Shown: in pieces, positions 8,000-14,681 of the stretch | Layout of the letters: each line of letters starts with the position of its first letter | Position numbering within the stretch: position 1 is the stretch's first letter | Assembly: GCA_910586475.1 (NCBI GenBank) | Contig: CAJUHM010000055.1 | Location: forward strand, 1-14,681 | DNA from: an uncultured Muribaculaceae bacterium | GTDB lineage: Bacteria > Bacteroidota > Bacteroidia > Bacteroidales > Muribaculaceae | Direction of reading: 5' to 3' | Length of the DNA: 14,681 nt | Made by a program: the position numbers and the translations under genes | Notes under the pieces: model-generated | Seen by the model: only the letters and a program-made list of their open reading frames with translations | Told to the model about the DNA's origin: nothing | The model's database searches: none

Positions 8000-9025
8000 A
8001 TGGAATTTACCGCGAATCAGATTGCAGCTATTGCCAACGGTACAGTAGAAGGCGACGGCGAGGTCAAATTAAACACAATAGCCAAAATAGAAGAAGGACG
8101 CCCGGGCGCGATTTCTTTTTTGGCAAATCCGAAATACTCCCAGTATATTTATACAACAGGCTCGTCGGCAGTCCTTGTAAGCAATGATTTTGTTGCCGAG
8201 CATCCGGTCAATGCCACTCTTATCCGTGTCGCCGATCCCTATGCGACCGTAGCGCGTCTGCTCAAGATGGTCGAAGAGATGACCAAGCCAGTCTATGAGG
8301 GCGTTGAGCAGCCGTCATTTGTCGCTTCCGGGGTTGAACTTCCCGAGGGCATATATGTCGGCGCATTCGCTTACATAGGTGAAGGCGTGAAGCTTGGCAA
8401 GAATGTGAAAATCTTTCCTCAGGCCTATGTCGGCCGTGACGTCAAGATAGGCGATAGCACGATTGTCTATCCGGGAGTCCGGATTTATCATGGCTGTGAG
8501 ATCGGCAGGAACTGCATTCTTCATTCGGGGGTAGTGATCGGGGCAGACGGATTCGGTTTTGCTCCGACGCCTACGGGATTTGAGAAGATTCCTCAGATCG
8601 GAAATGTCGTGATCGCCGACGATGTGGAAATCGGGGCAAATACGACAGTCGATCGGGCAATGATGGGTAGCACACGTGTGGAAAAAGGCGCTAAGATAGA
8701 TAATCTCGTTCAGATTGCCCACAACTGCGTTGTCGGAGAAAACACCGCAATGGCAGCGCAAGGCGGAATTGCCGGCTCGACAAAAGTCGGCAATAACTGT
8801 ATGATAGGCGGTCAGGTCGGTCTTGCCGGTCACATAAAGGTCGGCGACAACGTACAGATTGCCGCACAGTCGGGAGTCAAGGAGAGTGTGCCTGAAGGCG
8901 CCCGCCTATTCGGAACGCCTGCGATTCCGATCGGAGTATATGGCCGTCAGGCAATAATGATCAAAGGTCTTCCTGAACTCTACAAGAGAGTTGATCGCAT
9001 AGAGAAAGAGACTGAAAAACAATAA
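8000..9025 (+). CDS. lpxD: UDP-3-O-acylglucosamine N-acyltransferase
   Basis: LpxD catalyses the third step of lipid A synthesis, transferring a 3-hydroxyacyl chain from acyl carrier protein to the amine of UDP-3-O-acyl-glucosamine. From the ATG at 8000 it has 341 residues, the same length as the E. coli enzyme. An N-terminal uridine-binding domain (about 1-100) is followed by a left-handed beta-helix of hexapeptide repeats such as IGEGVKLGKNVKIF and IGDSTIVYPGVRI. The signature DDVEIGANTTVDR precedes QIAHN, whose His241 aligns with the E. coli catalytic His239. A TTG-initiated extension to 7973 is possible but not supported by family length. It lies 24 bases before the LpxC/FabZ gene and forms an operon with it and lpxA. 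Confidence 0.97.
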   Translation: MEFTANQIAAIANGTVEGDGEVKLNTIAKIEEGRPGAISFLANPKYSQYIYTTGSSAVLVSNDFVAEHPVNATLIRVADPYATVARLLKMVEEMTKPVYEGVEQPSFVASGVELPEGIYVGAFAYIGEGVKLGKNVKIFPQAYVGRDVKIGDSTIVYPGVRIYHGCEIGRNCILHSGVVIGADGFGFAPTPTGFEKIPQIGNVVIADDVEIGANTTVDRAMMGSTRVEKGAKIDNLVQIAHNCVVGENTAMAAQGGIAGSTKVGNNCMIGGQVGLAGHIKVGDNVQIAAQSGVKESVPEGARLFGTPAIPIGVYGRQAIMIKGLPELYKRVDRIEKETEKQ

Positions 9026-9049
9026 AAACCAATTCAAGACAACAGAAAT

Positions 9050-10435
9050 ATGAAGCAAATGACGCTCAACGCCCCGTTTGTGGTCCAGGGAAAAGGTCTT
9101 CACACGGGTCTGGTCATCGAAGCGGAGTTCCTTCCCGCCCCCGACAATCACGGGTATAAATTCCAAAGAACGGATCTCGAAGGCGAGCCGCTCATTGATG
9201 CGCTCGCAGAAAATGTGGTAGCAACCGAACGCGGAACCGTAATCAAACGTGGCGATGTGCAGGTCAGCACTATCGAACATGCAATGGCAGCGCTTTATGC
9301 GGCCGGAATTGACAATGTCCTGATCCGTATCTCGGGCCCTGAAATGCCTATCCTTGACGGCAGCGCGGCCGAGTTCTGCAAAAAGATCGAAGTGTCCGGA
9401 GTCGTTGAGCAGAAAGAGGACAAGGACTTCTATATCGTCAAGCAGAAGCTTGAGGTGAGAAACGACGAGACGGGTGCATCGATCATTGTTCTTCCCGATA
9501 CGGGATTTTCAGTAGATGTCAAGGTTGAATATGATTCGCCTGTGCTCAACAATCAGTATGCTTCTCTTGATTCGCTGGACGATTTCAAGTCGGAGATTGC
9601 CACGAGTCGTACATTCGTTTTTGTGCGTGAGATCGAACCTCTCGTCAAGGCAAATCTTATCAAGGGGGGCGACCTTCAGAATGCTGTTGTCATTTATGAC
9701 ACTCCGATGGAGCAGGCTGCTCTGGACAATCTGGCCGACATGATGAATGTCGAGCACAAGGAGGTCAGTGAATTCGGTTTCATCCAGGAGCGTCCTCTTA
9801 CAAGTTCGAATGAGCCGGCCCGTCATAAGCTGATGGATGTTCTCGGCGACCTCGCACTCATCGGACGTCCGCTCAAGGGCAAGGTTATCGCTACGCGTCC
9901 GGGCCATAGCATCAATACGGCGTTTTCCAAGAAGATCCGCAAGGAGATAAAGCGTCAGGACATGCAGGCTCCGATCTATGATCCAAATAAGGAGCCGCTG
10001 ATGGACAACAACCGCATCCGTGAGCTTCTTCCGCACCGCTATCCGATGCTTCTTGTCGACAAGATTATCGAAAAAGGAGAAAACTATATTGTCGGAGTCA
10101 AGAACATTACGGCCAACGAACCATTCTTCACCGGTCACTTCCCTCAGGAACCTGTGCTTCCGGGTGTGCTCCAGATCGAGGCAATGGCCCAGACGGGCGG
10201 ATTGCTTGTTTTGAGTTCTGTCGAGAATCCCGAGTTGTATTCGACCTATTTCATGAAGATCGACAATGTGAAGTTCCGTCAGAAAGTCGTTCCGGGTGAT
10301 ACGCTGATTTTCCATATTTCATTTATGACTGAAATGCGCCGCGGCATGGCTGTTATGAAGGGCCTTGCATTTGTCGGGGAGAAGATCGTCTCGGAATGTG
10401 AGTTCATGGCTCAGATTATTAAGACCAAAGCTTGA
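9050..10435 (+). CDS. lpxC/fabZ: Bifunctional UDP-3-O-acyl-GlcNAc deacetylase / 3-hydroxyacyl-ACP dehydratase (LpxC-FabZ fusion)
   Basis: A 461-residue fusion. Residues about 1-300 are LpxC, the zinc deacetylase that commits flux to lipid A: STIEH (His77) and RHKLMD (His259, Asp263) give the zinc ligands, and GHSINTA (His286) holds the expected catalytic histidine. After a short linker (about 301-317), residues 318-461 are FabZ, the hot-dog-fold dehydratase of fatty acid synthesis: LLPHRYPMLLVDK, GHFP (His363) and QIEAMAQ (Glu377) give the active site. LpxC and FabZ compete for the same 3-hydroxyacyl pool, so joining them may balance membrane lipid and lipid A synthesis. The fusion is known across Bacteroidota. 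Both active sites look intact. It sits between lpxD and lpxA with gaps of 24 and 40 bases. Confidence 0.97.
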   Translation: MKQMTLNAPFVVQGKGLHTGLVIEAEFLPAPDNHGYKFQRTDLEGEPLIDALAENVVATERGTVIKRGDVQVSTIEHAMAALYAAGIDNVLIRISGPEMPILDGSAAEFCKKIEVSGVVEQKEDKDFYIVKQKLEVRNDETGASIIVLPDTGFSVDVKVEYDSPVLNNQYASLDSLDDFKSEIATSRTFVFVREIEPLVKANLIKGGDLQNAVVIYDTPMEQAALDNLADMMNVEHKEVSEFGFIQERPLTSSNEPARHKLMDVLGDLALIGRPLKGKVIATRPGHSINTAFSKKIRKEIKRQDMQAPIYDPNKEPLMDNNRIRELLPHRYPMLLVDKIIEKGENYIVGVKNITANEPFFTGHFPQEPVLPGVLQIEAMAQTGGLLVLSSVENPELYSTYFMKIDNVKFRQKVVPGDTLIFHISFMTEMRRGMAVMKGLAFVGEKIVSECEFMAQIIKTKA

Positions 10436-10475
10436 GGCAGGCAGTGACTGTCAGGCAAACTAAAAGATTGATAAA

Positions 10476-11252
10476 ATGAAACAACCCTTAGCTTATATTC
10501 ATCCCGCTGCGAAGATTCATCCGAGTGTTGTTATAGACCCGTTTGTGACGATCGAGCAGAATGTGGAAATCGGGGAGGGCACAAGAATAGGCAGCAATGT
10601 GACAATTCTTGAAGGTGCCCGTATCGGTAAGAACTGTAACATTTTCCCTGGAGCGGTGATTTCCGGAATTCCTCAGGATCTGAAATTTGTCGGTGAAGAG
10701 ACAGTCGCTATTATCGGTGACAATACGACAATCCGCGAGTGTGTGACAATTAACCGCGGAACAGCGTCGAAGGGGAAGACAGTTGTCGGAAGCAACTGTC
10801 TGATCATGGCCTACTGTCATGTCGCGCACGACTGTGTGGTCGGCGACAATGTCATCATGTCAAATGCGACACAGCTTGCAGGTGAGGTCGTTGTCGATAA
10901 TTTCGCGATTATCGGCGGCGGGTCACTTGTCCATCAGTTCTGTCACATCGGTTCTCATGTTATGGTCCAGGGGGGCGCTCTTATCAATAAGGATGTGCCA
11001 CCGTATGTCAAGGCTGGCCGTGAACCGATCTCGTATGCCGGAGTCAATTCAATCGGACTTCGCCGTCGCGGCTTTTCGAACGAGACGATCCAGCAGATCC
11101 AGAATATCTACCGCTATCTCTATCTGAGCGGTATGAACAATTCGGATGCTATCGAGCGTATCGAGGCCGAGCTTCCGGCAACGAAGGAACGCGATGAGAT
11201 CATTCTGTTTGTCCGCAATTCGAAACGAGGAATCATCAAGGGCTACGTTTAA
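10476..11252 (+). CDS. lpxA: UDP-N-acetylglucosamine O-acyltransferase
   Basis: LpxA performs the first step of lipid A synthesis, moving a 3-hydroxyacyl chain from acyl carrier protein to the 3-OH of UDP-GlcNAc. The 258-residue protein is near the E. coli length (262). The left-handed beta-helix repeats begin at once (IHPSVVIDPFVTI, VEIGEGTRIGSNVTI). The active-site segment is MAYCHVAHDC, with His118 matching E. coli His125. Downstream VHQFCHIGSHVMVQGG, DVPPYV and the C-terminal helical part starting at IGLRRRGFS are family signatures. It is the last gene of the lpxD-lpxC/fabZ-lpxA unit and is followed by a hairpin. The acyl-chain length preference cannot be read without an alignment. Confidence 0.97.
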   Translation: MKQPLAYIHPAAKIHPSVVIDPFVTIEQNVEIGEGTRIGSNVTILEGARIGKNCNIFPGAVISGIPQDLKFVGEETVAIIGDNTTIRECVTINRGTASKGKTVVGSNCLIMAYCHVAHDCVVGDNVIMSNATQLAGEVVVDNFAIIGGGSLVHQFCHIGSHVMVQGGALINKDVPPYVKAGREPISYAGVNSIGLRRRGFSNETIQQIQNIYRYLYLSGMNNSDAIERIEAELPATKERDEIILFVRNSKRGIIKGYV

Positions 11253-11275
11253 TCGAATCCTGAATCAAGTTACCG

Positions 11276-11310
11276 GCGGTGCGTCAAGACATTCAGTTCT
11301 GACGCACCGC
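11276..11310 (+). terminator. Hairpin terminator after lpxA
   Basis: An 11-pair perfect stem (GCGGTGCGTCA at 11276-11286 with its complement at 11300-11310) encloses a 13-base loop, starting 23 bases after the lpxA stop. The T tract is poor (TGTCTTCTGG, with TTTTT further on), so efficiency is uncertain, but the position fits the end of the lipid A unit. The rest of this 214-base gap holds a possible promoter and nothing else I recognise. Confidence 0.65.
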
Positions 11311-11409
11311 TGTCTTCTGGTATGTTTTTGGGGGGCCGGGATCAGAGGATAATTGAACAACATCTGAAATAAAACCCTGCGGAAGGAGGGTAATTCAGAC
11401 GGGAATTCT

Positions 11410-11417
11410 TATCTTTG
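11410..11417 (+). promoter_or_regulatory. -7 promoter element for the GT2-DUF4286-ruvC unit
   Basis: TATCTTTG followed by CGG is an excellent match to the Bacteroidota -7 element. The start would be near 11423, about 44 bases before the glycosyltransferase ATG. No TTTG is present at the -33 position. Confidence 0.65.
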
Positions 11418-11466
11418 CGGATATAAACAGGAAACCACCCCGACAGACACTCTCCGATAGATTATC

Positions 11467-12228
11467 ATGGATGCCTCAACACCGCTTTTTTCAATCATAA
11501 CGGTCACCTATAATGCCTCCGCATCAATACGCCCGACACTCGAGTCGGTCGACGGCCAGACGTTCCGTTCGTACGAACATCTTATCATTGACGGCGTGTC
11601 AAAGGATGATACGCTTGCAATAGTCTCATCAATGCCGTCGGATCTCCGGAGGGTATCTTCTGAGAAGGATCAAGGGATTTACGATGCGATGAACAAAGGG
11701 ATCAGTGTCGCGCGCGGTCAGTATCTTATTTTTCTGAATGCGGGCGATTCGTTTCATTCGGCGTCGACTCTGGAGTCGATAGCGAAGGCGATAAGGGAGA
11801 ATGATTGTCCGGGTGTCGTCTACGGTCAGACGCAACTGGTCGATTTTTCGCGGCGCAGGGTAGGCGACCGTCATCTGACAGCACCGGAGAATCTGACTTA
11901 CCGCAGTTTTGCGAACGGGATGGTTGTGTGTCACCAGGCATTTGTCGCTTTGCGCAAGCTCGCGCCGCTGTATGATCTCCGCTATCGGCTGTCGGCCGAT
12001 TATGACTGGTGTATCCAGTGCCTGCAGCATTCGCGCAAGAATGTACTTGTTCCGGAAGTGCTGATCGACTATCTTGACGAGGGAGTGACGACTGCAAACC
12101 ACAAGGCCTCGCTGAAGGAGCGGTTCCGAATCATGTGTTTTTACTATGGGACTATACCGACTGTTATCCGACATCTCGGTTTTCTGCCCCGTTATCTTAA
12201 ACGAAAATCCAAGCATCTCAAACAATGA
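11467..12228 (+). CDS. Family 2 glycosyltransferase (WcaE-like)
   Basis: A 253-residue GT-A fold glycosyltransferase. The N-terminus FSIITVTYNAS (about 8-18) is the usual nucleotide-sugar-binding strand. The run EKDQGIYDAMNKGI leads to YLIFLNAGD (residues 86-94), whose Asp94 sits where the metal-binding DXD-type motif lies. SADYDW at 176-181 probably includes the acceptor-side acidic residues. The pattern resembles the WcaE-like group that adds sugars to exopolysaccharide or cell-surface glycans; donor and acceptor are unknown. There is no transmembrane segment, but the C-terminus is basic (PRYLKRKSKHLKQ), compatible with membrane-surface association. It is not surrounded by other glycan genes; instead its stop overlaps the DUF4286 start by four bases (ATGA), so it is co-transcribed with ruvC. 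Confidence 0.92.
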   Translation: MDASTPLFSIITVTYNASASIRPTLESVDGQTFRSYEHLIIDGVSKDDTLAIVSSMPSDLRRVSSEKDQGIYDAMNKGISVARGQYLIFLNAGDSFHSASTLESIAKAIRENDCPGVVYGQTQLVDFSRRRVGDRHLTAPENLTYRSFANGMVVCHQAFVALRKLAPLYDLRYRLSADYDWCIQCLQHSRKNVLVPEVLIDYLDEGVTTANHKASLKERFRIMCFYYGTIPTVIRHLGFLPRYLKRKSKHLKQ

Positions 12229-12530
12229 TACTTATAAATACGACTTATTGCGTCGCTCCTGCGGACGGACATCTGTTTCTGCAGTGGGCGCCGGCCGAAT
12301 ACCGTGCGGCTGTCGAAAAGGCGGGTGGGGCGGATCTGCTGCTGCTCCGGGTGCCGTCGCCAGAACCGTCTGTGGCAACCTTTGCCGTGCAGTTTAAGGT
12401 CGGGAGTTCAGAAGAGGCCGCGCGGTGGGAAACTGAATCGCTTCCTGAACTTATTGCGGGAGCATTGTCGGGCTTCGGTCTCGGAGGAGACCGACTGCTT
12501 CATTTTACAACAATGATGGATATTCTCTGA
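12225..12530 (+). CDS. DUF4286 family protein
   Basis: A 101-residue protein that I recognise as DUF4286, a small Bacteroidota family often next to ruvC. It begins MILINTTYCV, with a predicted alternation of strands and helices (FLQWAPAEYRAAVEK, then ATFAVQFKV), suggesting a compact ferredoxin-like or dimeric alpha/beta-barrel fold. That fold guess is inference. No catalytic residues stand out and there is no signal peptide. The start overlaps the preceding glycosyltransferase stop (ATGA) and the stop is 12 bases before ruvC, so translation is probably coupled along the unit. Function is unknown. Confidence 0.75.
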   Translation: MILINTTYCVAPADGHLFLQWAPAEYRAAVEKAGGADLLLLRVPSPEPSVATFAVQFKVGSSEEAARWETESLPELIAGALSGFGLGGDRLLHFTTMMDIL

Positions 12531-12542
12531 CCCTGATCTGTA

Positions 12543-13121
12543 ATGGATATTACTCTGAAGGAATACGACAGAATTATTATCGGGATTGACCCGGGAACGA
12601 ATTTCATGGGCTACGGTGTGTTAGGTCTCAAGGGCAAGACGCCGTCGGTCATTGCGCTCGGAGTCATTCATCTGAATAAGATTTCAGGCCACTATCTGAA
12701 GTTGAAAAGAATCCACGATCGAGTACTCGGACTCGTCGAACAGTATCTGCCAGACGAGATGTCGATCGAGGCGCCTTTCTATGGGAAGAATGTCCAGTCG
12801 ATGCTTAAGCTCGGGCGTGCGCAGGGAGTTGCGATGGCGGCGGCACTGTCGCGCGATGTGCCGATAACGGAATATGAGCCGAGAAAGATAAAGATGGCTA
12901 TCACGGGCAACGGCGGGTCGTCGAAGGAGCAGGTCCGAGAGATGCTCAAGCGTATTCTCTCTCTGACGGATGATCATATGCCTCCGGAACTCGACGCGAC
13001 GGATGCACTGGCAGCGGCGTTGTGTCATTACTATGAGTCAGGGCGTCCGATTGTGTCCGGAGGGGCAAAGTCGTGGAAAGAATTTATTGCCAAGAATCCG
13101 GGGCGAGTCAGCGGTCTTTAG
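12543..13121 (+). CDS. ruvC: Holliday junction resolvase RuvC
   Basis: RuvC is the endonuclease that cuts Holliday junctions during recombination, working with the RuvAB branch-migration motor. The 192-residue protein has the complete catalytic set of the RNase H-like fold: GIDPG (Asp16), SIEAPFYGKN (Glu76) and LDATDALA (Asp151 and Asp154), corresponding to E. coli Asp7, Glu66, Asp138 and Asp141. It is slightly longer than E. coli RuvC (173) at both ends: nine extra N-terminal residues and a C-terminal tail. No internal ATG precedes the first catalytic motif, so the start is secure. ruvA and ruvB are not in the window. It is the last gene of the glycosyltransferase-DUF4286-ruvC unit. Confidence 0.97.
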   Translation: MDITLKEYDRIIIGIDPGTNFMGYGVLGLKGKTPSVIALGVIHLNKISGHYLKLKRIHDRVLGLVEQYLPDEMSIEAPFYGKNVQSMLKLGRAQGVAMAAALSRDVPITEYEPRKIKMAITGNGGSSKEQVREMLKRILSLTDDHMPPELDATDALAAALCHYYESGRPIVSGGAKSWKEFIAKNPGRVSGL

Positions 13122-13206
13122 AGGCTTATGATCAGGTTCTGTCTGCCGGAACTGTTTCCGATGCAAATTTAAATGGTCTGATGGCGTGGCGATAGAAAGT
13201 TTTTCG

Positions 13207-13214
13207 TATCTTTG
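13207..13214 (+). promoter_or_regulatory. -7 promoter element for the ROK gene
   Basis: TATCTTTG followed by CGAAG matches the Bacteroidota -7 element. The start would be near 13220, leaving an untranslated leader of about 73 bases. There is no -33 TTTG. The remainder of the 171-base gap after ruvC holds no recognised feature. Confidence 0.65.
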
Positions 13215-13292
13215 CGAAGCGGTCTGTCAAAGGGCTGCTTCTGTAGTGTGAGAGAAAGGATAATACTTTAAATCTATTATAGTTTCATAGTT

Positions 13293-14399
13293 ATGTACAA
13301 ATTTGATAAGCGCATTGTCATAACACTCGATGCCGGCGGCACGAATCTTGTGTTCGGGGCAATGCAGTCCAATGAATTTATCGTCGATCCGATTACGAAG
13401 CCTTCCAATGCACAGGATCTTGATCTTTGTCTGGCAACAATGGTTGAAGGTTTTGAGGAAGTTATAGCAAAACTCGAACAGCCTCCGGTTGCGATCAGTT
13501 TTGCGTTCCCCGGTCCGGCTGACTATCCCAACGGAATCATCGGCGGTCATCTTCCCAACTTCCCGTCGTTCCGCAACGGAGTCGCTCTCGGTCCGTTCCT
13601 TGAAGATAAATTCGGAGTTCCGGTCTACATCAACAATGACGGCGATCTTTTTGCGTTCGGCGAGGCTATCGGCGGAGTGCTGCCTGAAATCAACAGTAAA
13701 CTTGCAGAGGTCGGTAGCCCGAAGCGCTATAGCAATCTTCTCGGCTATACGTTCGGAACCGGTTTCGGTATCGGTATGGTGATCGACAACCATCTTAACC
13801 GCGGGAATAACTCATGCGTCGAGACATTCTGTCTCCGTCACATGAATCATCCCGAAATCATTGTAGAGGAGGGCGTCGCAATCCGTGCGATCAAGCGTGT
13901 TTATGCGGAGGAGTCAGGAGATCTCACACACACCTATGAACCGAAAGATATCTGTGAGATCGCCGATGGTACGCGTCCTGGCAATAAGGAAGCTGCAATC
14001 CGTGCGTTTGAGGAATTCGGATCAGTTGCCGGCGATGCGATCGCAACGGCTATCACGCTGACGGACTCGCTTGTCGTTATCGGCGGCGGACTCTGCGGTG
14101 CGAAGAAATATTTCATGCCTTCGCTGATGAAGCAGCTTAACGGAGTTCTCCATACGGTCAAGGGAGAGGATATCAACCGACTCCAGATGAAGGCTTTCAA
14201 CCTCGATGATGAGGATGAATTCGCTCAGTTCGCTCACGGTGCGGCGCGTCCGATCAAGGTGTACGGTTCGGAACGTACGGTCATCTATGATCCGATGAAG
14301 GCAACCGGTGTCGCTATTTCGAAACTTGGAGCAAGTAAGGCGATTTCTATCGGCGCATACTCGTTTGCTCTTGCAATGCTTGACTCTGCAGAAGAATAA
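13293..14399 (+). CDS. ROK family protein (glucokinase-like sugar kinase)
   Basis: A 368-residue member of the ROK group of the actin-like ATPase fold, which includes sugar kinases. Visible motifs are the phosphate-1 loop TLDAGGTNLVFG (residues 11-22), AFPGPAD (71-77), VYINNDGDLFAFGEA (111-125) with Asp116 as likely catalytic base, GYTFGTGFGIGMV (151-163) and the adenosine-side VIGGGL (262-267). The classical ROK zinc site, a CxCGxxGCxE segment after a GH histidine, is absent; the equivalent region reads CVETFCLRHMNH. It is longer than typical bacterial glucokinases (about 300-320). No helix-turn-helix is present, so this is the kinase-like rather than repressor type. The substrate cannot be assigned. 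It is transcribed alone, from its own promoter to its own terminator. Confidence 0.9.
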   Translation: MYKFDKRIVITLDAGGTNLVFGAMQSNEFIVDPITKPSNAQDLDLCLATMVEGFEEVIAKLEQPPVAISFAFPGPADYPNGIIGGHLPNFPSFRNGVALGPFLEDKFGVPVYINNDGDLFAFGEAIGGVLPEINSKLAEVGSPKRYSNLLGYTFGTGFGIGMVIDNHLNRGNNSCVETFCLRHMNHPEIIVEEGVAIRAIKRVYAEESGDLTHTYEPKDICEIADGTRPGNKEAAIRAFEEFGSVAGDAIATAITLTDSLVVIGGGLCGAKKYFMPSLMKQLNGVLHTVKGEDINRLQMKAFNLDDEDEFAQFAHGAARPIKVYGSERTVIYDPMKATGVAISKLGASKAISIGAYSFALAMLDSAEE

Positions 14400-14469
14400 T
14401 CAGGAGACAGTTTCCTGCCACATTGTAAAGAGGTTTTCAATAATGTCAAGGACCTCTTTGCCGTATTTG

Positions 14470-14498
14470 GGTCCGGTCGGTTTCGGCCGGACCTTTTT
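14470..14498 (+). terminator. Intrinsic terminator of the ROK gene
   Basis: GGTCCGGTCG (14470-14479) pairs with CGGCCGGACC (14484-14493) over ten pairs with one G:T wobble, a GTTT loop and an immediate TTTTT tract (14494-14498). It lies 70 bases after the ROK stop. A weaker AAAGAGG/CCTCTTT pairing at 14428-14459 precedes it. Confidence 0.85.
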
Positions 14499-14594
14499 GC
14501 GCATACGGCGGCGCTCAGGAGGGAATGGCGCGTCGGGGTGGCGCGAAGAGTGGGAGGAGGGTATCCGTCCGAAATAGGCCGACTTTATCAAAGC

Positions 14595-14625
14595 GTTTTT
14601 GGTTGTGAACTTTGCAATCAAAAAC
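14595..14625 (+). repeat. Inverted repeat (hairpin) directly before the tnpB-like start
   Basis: An 11-pair stem (14595-14605 with 14615-14625, one G:T wobble) and a nine-base loop TGAACTTTG end three bases before the ATG at 14629. It would cover the ribosome-binding region if transcribed from upstream. The loop also resembles a degenerate -7 element (GAACTTTG). Confidence 0.6.
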
Positions 14626-14628
14626 ACT

Positions 14629-14681
14629 ATGTTTAATTTGAACGAAAACAATCGTATAGTAATGGCGCAGCATCCGACGGA
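14629..14681 (+). CDS. tnpB: IS66 family accessory protein TnpB, N-terminal fragment (runs off the window)
   Basis: Seventeen complete codons remain, reading MFNLNENNRIVMAQHPT, with the next codon starting GA (Asp or Glu). The pattern MFxLN followed about ten residues later by HPTD is the usual opening of IS66 TnpB in Bacteroidota, where DMRKG normally follows. TnpB is an accessory protein needed for transposition of many IS66 elements, encoded before the large transposase TnpC. No tnpA-like frame is visible between the ROK gene and this start, and I could not identify the element's left terminal repeat. The short overlap limits certainty. Confidence 0.6.
   Translation, partial: MFNLNENNRIVMAQHPT

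Noticed and set aside
8315..8833. 172-codon minus-strand frame inside lpxD
   Set aside because: Antisense to the hexapeptide-repeat region; the repeats themselves generate the open reverse frame.
9509..10315. 268-codon minus-strand frame inside lpxC/fabZ
   Set aside because: Antisense to a gene whose two active sites are complete; no family signature in the reverse product.
14400..14651. 83-codon minus-strand frame convergent with the ROK gene
   Set aside because: It spans the ROK terminator hairpin and the tnpB start, has no recognised domain, and its composition shifts between halves. A shorter version starting MRKKVRPKP is possible but unsupported.

Overview
The window looks like a chromosomal contig end from a Bacteroidota gut bacterium, most likely order Bacteroidales and possibly Muribaculaceae. 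Three things support this. Upstream regions repeatedly carry the Bacteroidota -7 promoter element (TAnnTTTG, twice with a TTTG about 19-20 bases upstream). Start codons generally lack Shine-Dalgarno sequences. The gene set includes the LpxC/FabZ fusion and a DUF4286 gene placed directly before ruvC, both typical of this phylum. The family-level guess is inference only.

Layout from left to right. Bases 1-47 are not biological: they match the Illumina indexed (TruSeq-type) adapter. Bases 48-1938 (minus) are a secreted S9 prolyl oligopeptidase cut off by the contig edge; its apparent stop codon is created by the adapter junction. An initiator tRNA-fMet with a strong promoter and terminator follows, then glnS and a TPR-type helical-repeat protein (plus). 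A convergent minus-strand pair, rsmG and a glyoxalase II-like metallo-hydrolase, overlap by four bases. Divergent from these is a CvfB-like S1-domain protein. Next comes lipid A initiation, lpxD, the lpxC/fabZ fusion and lpxA (plus). After a hairpin terminator, a second unit holds a GT2 glycosyltransferase, DUF4286 and ruvC, tightly packed. A separately promoted ROK-family sugar kinase-like gene ends at a textbook intrinsic terminator. The last 53 bases appear to be the start of an IS66-family tnpB, so the contig seems to stop inside a repeated mobile element.

Functionally this is mainly core metabolism: translation (initiator tRNA, GlnRS, 16S rRNA methylation, an S1-domain RNA-binding protein), outer-membrane lipid A synthesis, recombination (RuvC) and sugar phosphorylation. 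I see no defence island, CRISPR array, prophage or biosynthetic cluster. The points most worth a second look are the adapter-made false stop, the interleaved divergent promoters between rsmG and the S1-domain gene, the initiator tRNA's U1:U72 pair, the ROK protein without the family zinc motif, and the hairpin just before the IS66 tnpB start.
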